Shown piece after piece: positions 61,001-64,000 of a stretch of 64,000 nt of DNA (position 1 is the first letter of the stretch; each line of letters opens with the position of its first letter). The notes under the pieces were generated by a model. It made no database searches. It was not told where the DNA came from and saw nothing but the letters and a program-made list of their open reading frames with translations. The position numbers and the translations under genes were made by a program. This stretch comes from Trichosphaerium sp. ATCC 40318 (lineage: Eukaryota; Discosea; Flabellinia; Trichosidae): contig JALMLS010000447.1 in the NCBI GenBank assembly GCA_038496445.1, positions 124,001 through 188,000 on the forward strand, read 5' to 3'.

Positions 61001-64000
61001 AAGAACGTCAAGTTCAATACAGATGGTGTAATCCGTGTTTGGCACAAGACCATCTGTTTCATCGAAAGTGTATTCGCCGTTCATGTCAGTGACATCGGTA
61101 GCGATAGGAGTGACATCATTGCGAAGGGTAATCACAACTGTTCTTCCTGGTACGTCTGCGTCACCACCGTCTTGTATACCGTCATTGTTGTTGTCCATGA
61201 ATACACGGTTACCGATGCTGACTGGTTGATTGACAAATCCAAAGTCAATTGTCAAATCATTAACACCAGCGTTAGGTGAAGTCTTTATCATAAAAGTTAG
61301 AAAAAGTGTGCGATAATTATTTTTCAAATTATCAACGTACAATCATAACACATGAAGCACGGTCAGGAGTGCCATCTCCGTCAAGATCAATCATTAGTTC
61401 AGAACCATCAGAGTCAATGGTATCATCTCCACCAGAGTTGGCAGTGATTGGATCTTGGTTTGCTGGTACTTGGGCACATACTCGGTAGTCTGTGTCTGGA
61501 AGCAATCCATCGGTTGTAGAGAACATGTAGTTGCCCATTACATTGGTCATTGTATTGGCAACTTCAACGTCCATTGAGTCGAAAAGTACGACAAGTACGT
61601 TGTTAATTTCAGTGTCGCCACCATCTGTAAAAAGTAGAGTAAGAAAAGGGAAAGTGATTCTTTAAACTGAGACAGCATAGCAAAAAAATAGTACCTTGAA
61701 CGTTGTCTCCATTTACATCAATAAAGACAAAGTCACCGATAAATTGAGCTGGCGTGTTGATACCAAAATCATTATCGAGGTCAGAGTTGCCAAGTGTTGG
61801 ACTCATCTGTTGTGAATGTGGTTAGTAAAAATCGTAGTATTTTATATTGAGCGTACGATATCAACACATGAAGCACGATCAGGAGTGCCATCACCATCTA
61901 CATCGACCATTTGAAGAGATCCATCAGAGTCAATGGTATCATCTCCTCCAAAATCAGCAGTGACAGGTGCTTCAGTGCTCAAAACGAGAACACAGATCGT
62001 GTATTGAGTTGAAGGCATAACACCATCAGCTGTATCGAAAGAGTACATGCCCATGTTGTCTGTAGTTTCTCTATCGATAACCATGCCGTTACCTGTGTCT
62101 GTGATTGAAACATCTCTGTTTACAACAGGCATATCTCCAGCACCTTAAAATACAACGGTAAGTACTTAAATAACAAAGTAAAAGTTGGAGGCATACTTTG
62201 AGTGTTGTCACTGTCCAAGTCAAAGAAAACGAGGTCTCCGATGTTGACAGTGAGTGTAACAACAAAACCGAAATCATAGTCAATATTCATCATATTGATT
62301 GAAGGTGAGGTCTAAAGAACAGGAAGCATGAGTAAATATAGAAAAGTTGGTACAACACAGAAACGTACAAAGTCAACGCAAGATACACGTTCGGCCATGC
62401 CACCTCCAATATCGACCATACGTTCATCACCATCAGAATCAATGGTGTCATCCATACCAGCGCCAGTGGCTGTTGGGTCTGTATTTGCTGGAACTTGAGC
62501 ACAAATGGTGTACATTGTGTCAGGTAATAGGCCATCTGTTTCGTCAAAACCATAGATACCACTCATGTCTGTCATATCTGTTGCGATAACTGTTCCACCT
62601 TGGATCAGTGCAACAGTTATGCCGTTGATACCAGTTTCGCCAATTGAAAGACCATTGTTATTAGAGTCGGTAAACACAAGGTCTCCAACTGAAACAGTAC
62701 CAGCGACGATACCAAAGTCAATGGTATCGTCTGTAGTACCACCATTTGGAGAGGTGATATCAACACATGAGGCACGCTCTGGAGTACCATCGCCATCAAA
62801 GTCAAAGGTAGTTATTGTACCGTCTGAGTCGGTGGCTGCTGTACCCATTCCTGTTTGTGCAGGGACATCAAGAACGTCAAGTTCAATACAAATGGTATAA
62901 TCTGTGTTTGGCACAAGACCATCTGTTTCATCGAAAGTGTATTCGCCGTTCATGTCGGTGACATCGGTAGCGATAGGAGTGACATCATTGCGAAGGGTAA
63001 TCACAACTGTTCTTCCTGGTACGTCTGCGTCACCACCGTCTTGTATACCGTCATTGTTGTTGTCCATGAATACACGGTTTCCAACACTGACTGGTTGATT
63101 GACAAATCCAAAGTCAATTGTCAAGTCATTAACACCAGCATTAGGTGAGGTCTTTATCATAAAAGTTAGAGAAAGTTCAAGAATTATTTTCAAATTATCA
63201 ACGTACAATCATAACACATGAAGCACGGTCAGGAGTGCCATCTCCATCAAGATCAATCATTAGTTCAGCGCCATCAGAGTCAATGGTATCATCTCCACCA
63301 GAGTTGGCAGTGATTGGATCTTGGTTTGTTGGTACTTGGGCACATACTCGGTAGTCTGTGTCTGGAAGTAATCCATCGGTTGTAGAGAACATGTAGTTGC
63401 CCATTGCGTTGGTCATTGTGTTGGCAACTTCAACGTCCATTGAGTCGAAAAGTACGACAAGTACGTTGTTAATTTCAGTGTCGCCTCCATCTGTAAAAAG
63501 TAGAGTAAGAAAAGGGAAAGTGATTCTTTTAACTAAGACAGACGAAAAAATGATAAGATCAAGAAATAGTACCTTGAACGTTGTCTCCATTTTCATCAAC
63601 AAAGACAAAGTCACCAATAAATTGAGCTGGTGCATTGATAATACCAAAATCGATTGTATCGTCAGTGCCACCACCATTTGGAGAGGTGATGTCAGCACAT
63701 GAGGCGCGCTCTGGAGTACCATCGCCATCAAAGTCGAAAGTAGTTATTGTACCATCAGAATCAGTAGCTGCGGTACCCATTCCTGTTTGAGCAGGAAGGT
63801 CAAGAACGTCGAGTTCAATACAAATGGTGTAATCTGTGTTTGGAATTAAACCATCTGTTTCGTCGAAAGTGTATTCGCCGTTCATGTTGGTTACATCGGT
63901 AGCGATAGGAGTGACGTCATTGCGAAGGGTAATCACAACTGTTCTTCCTGGTACATCTGCGTCACCGCCATCTTGAATACCATCGTTGTTGTTGTCCATG
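32846..64000 (-). CDS. Giant colossin-like extracellular protein of SdrD-B-type repeats (5' end outside the window)
   Basis: One minus-strand gene covers the whole region. Open segments are joined by dozens of short GT-AG introns that keep frame, and no other gene interrupts them. Each domain of about 110-140 residues follows the SdrD-B/Cna-B pattern: VGDRVFxDxNxDGIQ, then DxGDxPVxxxxV, TTDxxGxYxFDTxDG, LPxTxYTIC and DSDGxxxxFDFDGDGTPxxASCV. The Asp-rich DxDxDG loops should bind calcium, as in staphylococcal Sdr proteins. I count about 62 domains, so at least about 8,500 residues are encoded here. The only known eukaryotic proteins of this type I can name are the dictyostelid colossins. The C-terminus is a GDPHF-type globular domain with no membrane helix, so it is secreted or wall-bound. 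The start codon and signal peptide must lie beyond base 64000. Confidence 0.85.
34076..44522 (-). repeat. About 20 individually diverged SdrD-B-like domains
   Basis: Domain starts (VGDxVFxD motif) lie near 44380, 43840, 43380, 42975, 42450, 42050, 41525, 41010, 40530, 39950, 39430, 38930, 38420, 37800, 37285, 36800, 36310, 35830, 35400 and 34790. Neighbours differ clearly in sequence, unlike the A-D array to the right, so this is the older part. The usual intron position is after the VFxDxNxDGIQ motif (phase 1) and, in most units, after ASCVxI (phase 0). A few units have an extra intron in the middle (for example near 39182-39223 and 39685-39736) and some adjoining domains share one exon. The domain at 34790-34140 is the most degenerate. 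Confidence 0.8.
44523..46385 (-). repeat. Higher-order repeat period 10 (C-terminal-most)
   Basis: Complete but more diverged: B has DSDGNGLLTGETGI and C has RPISITRTSDGTVTDRETT. It grades into the single diverged domains to its left, consistent with the array expanding away from this end. Confidence 0.85.
46386..48321 (-). repeat. Higher-order repeat period 9 (longest; keeps an intron in unit B)
   Basis: At 1936 nt this is the only period whose B unit is split by an intron (about 47768-47814) after DSDNNGLQ, the standard position in other domains. Its B unit then reads GGESGIENVEVVLLSGTT and is clearly diverged from the other B units. Confidence 0.85.
48322..50193 (-). repeat. Higher-order repeat period 8
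   Basis: Complete. The C unit is a variant, INREVIIARTSDNMIIAREN, with a following TTFDFDGDG rather than QMVDVDGDG. Confidence 0.85.
50194..52038 (-). repeat. Higher-order repeat period 7 (near twin of period 6)
   Basis: See period 6. The intron after its D unit (50194-50240) also nearly equals that after period 6 (52039-52086), so the duplicated block was one period plus its trailing intron. Confidence 0.85.
52039..53883 (-). repeat. Higher-order repeat period 6 (near twin of period 7)
   Basis: Same length (1845 nt) as period 7. The C and D introns match it almost base for base (for example 52371-52422 against 50526-50577), as do most exon positions. Confidence 0.85.
53884..55707 (-). repeat. 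Higher-order repeat period 5 (shortest)
   Basis: Complete A-B-C-D at 1824 nt. The B unit has the GSGMAERV variant found in periods 1-3, suggesting that gene conversion or exchange moved it. Confidence 0.85.
55708..57570 (-). repeat. Higher-order repeat period 4
   Basis: The A unit is distinguished by VFRDDNNDGIQDGG in place of VFMDNNNDG. All four domains are complete. Confidence 0.85.
57571..59420 (-). repeat. Higher-order repeat period 3
   Basis: Complete A-B-C-D unit. The B unit carries the VDIGSGMAERVSCVDF variant shared with neighbouring periods. Its C and D introns differ from those of periods 1-2. Confidence 0.85.
59421..61282 (-). repeat. Higher-order repeat period 2
   Basis: The leading intron (61283 on) and the D intron (about 61625-61692) are nearly identical to those flanking the neighbouring periods (59421, 59761, 63152, 63492), marking recent copying. 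Confidence 0.85.
61283..63151 (-). repeat. Higher-order repeat period 1
   Basis: A-B exon starting at 63151, C exons around 62310-61850, D exons around 61800-61330. Its B unit differs from the others by SNNNGLSIGETGI. Its introns resemble those of period 2. Confidence 0.85.
63152..64000 (-). repeat. Recombinant A-D half period at the window edge
   Basis: From the right edge an A unit runs to the conserved TDDTIDFGI and then continues directly as a D unit (INAPAQFIGDFVFVDENGD) within one exon, skipping B and C. D then finishes normally (63480-63200). This is a fusion at a shared DFGI block. Confidence 0.85.

Larger units (their letters stand above)
44523..63151 (-). repeat. Tandem array of ten four-domain higher-order repeats (A-B-C-D)
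   Basis: Each period has the same four domain types. A has MDNNNDGxQDGGDxxVPGR, B has DSDNDGLSTGETGINGV, C has NRDVSITDTGNGMVIDRETT and D has VVLFDSMxVEVANTMTN. A and B share one exon of about 840 nt, while C and D have two exons each. Periods begin (A-exon acceptor, minus strand) at 63151, 61282, 59420, 57570, 55707, 53883, 52038, 50193, 48321 and 46385. Lengths are 1869, 1862, 1850, 1863, 1824, 1845, 1845, 1872, 1936 and 1863 nt. Every period starts and ends in phase 0, so gain or loss of a whole period keeps the reading frame. Confidence 0.9.

Noticed and set aside
44500-64000. Recurrent plus-strand frames of 60-110 codons in the repeat array (for example about 64 codons with SKVYSPFMSVTSVA)
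   Set aside because: They are antisense shadows of the repeated A, B, C and D exons. They recur once per period only because the minus-strand exons do.
44500-64000. Overlapping minus-strand frames rich in Leu/Met (MTLMAMVLQSAPHV and similar)
   Set aside because: They are +1/+2 shadows of the Asp/Gly/Thr-rich repeat exons, which read GATGG-type codons out of frame.
32846-64000. Bacterial contamination, because SdrD-B domains are typical of bacterial adhesins
   Set aside because: The domains are split by dozens of spliceosomal-type introns in consistent phase, and neighbouring genes are eukaryotic.
1-64000. tRNA, rRNA or CRISPR arrays
   Set aside because: I saw no cloverleaf with conserved T-loop and anticodon context, no rRNA core sequence and no regularly spaced short repeats outside the coding array. 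My scan for tRNAs by eye is not exhaustive.

Overview
The window is nuclear DNA of a unicellular eukaryote. The genes are split by many short (about 45-110 nt) GT-AG introns, often with a GTAC-type donor and a CTAAC/TTAAC-like branch motif near the acceptor. The proteins are eukaryotic: F-box proteins, an alpha-tubulin remnant, a type II membrane prolyl-4-hydroxylase-like protein, a GT61 glycosyltransferase and a metallopeptidase with a lectin domain and a GPI-like tail. Base composition is AT-rich. No bacterial operons, Shine-Dalgarno sites or CRISPR arrays are visible. The lineage cannot be fixed from this sequence alone. The giant SdrD-B-repeat gene recalls the colossins of dictyostelid amoebae, but that is a similarity and not a taxonomic assignment.

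From 1 to 15.1 kb there is a large inverted duplication. Two arms of about 4 kb (1-4110 and about 11150-15118) each carry a secreted metallopeptidase-ricin-B-lectin gene followed on the same strand by a small coiled-coil F-box gene. The left copies lie on the minus strand and the right copies on the plus strand. The arms have diverged. The right peptidase keeps a hydrophobic GPI-type C-terminus that the left one has lost, and the left arm holds a 192-bp insert between 10-bp direct repeats. The 7-kb spacer contains an ABHD3/YheT-like hydrolase pseudogene, an 81-codon ORF, a four-exon gene with a CheD-like Cys/His signature, an alpha-tubulin pseudogene and a 292-residue F-box gene.

From 15.1 to 32.8 kb the content is mixed: a hypothetical gene, a MORN/YwqK-type repeat gene with a decayed tail, a 330-bp repeat present as two inverted copies 6.3 kb apart, a small multi-pass membrane protein, a GT61-like glycosyltransferase, a short single-pass membrane protein, a prolyl-4-hydroxylase-like gene, an F-box fragment and several long stretches without recognisable genes.

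From 32.8 kb to the right edge (31 kb) there is one minus-strand gene whose 5' end lies outside the window. It encodes a giant protein of about 60 SdrD-B/Cna-B-like domains ending in a GDPHF-type globular domain. The C-terminal 20 or so domains are individually diverged. The rest are ten tandem copies of a four-domain higher-order repeat (A-B-C-D, 1.82-1.94 kb, five exons each, phase 0 at both ends), with clear traces of recent unequal exchange. Together with the secreted lectin-peptidases, GT61 and P4H-like enzymes this suggests a locus rich in secretory-pathway and cell-surface genes. A joint function is inference only.
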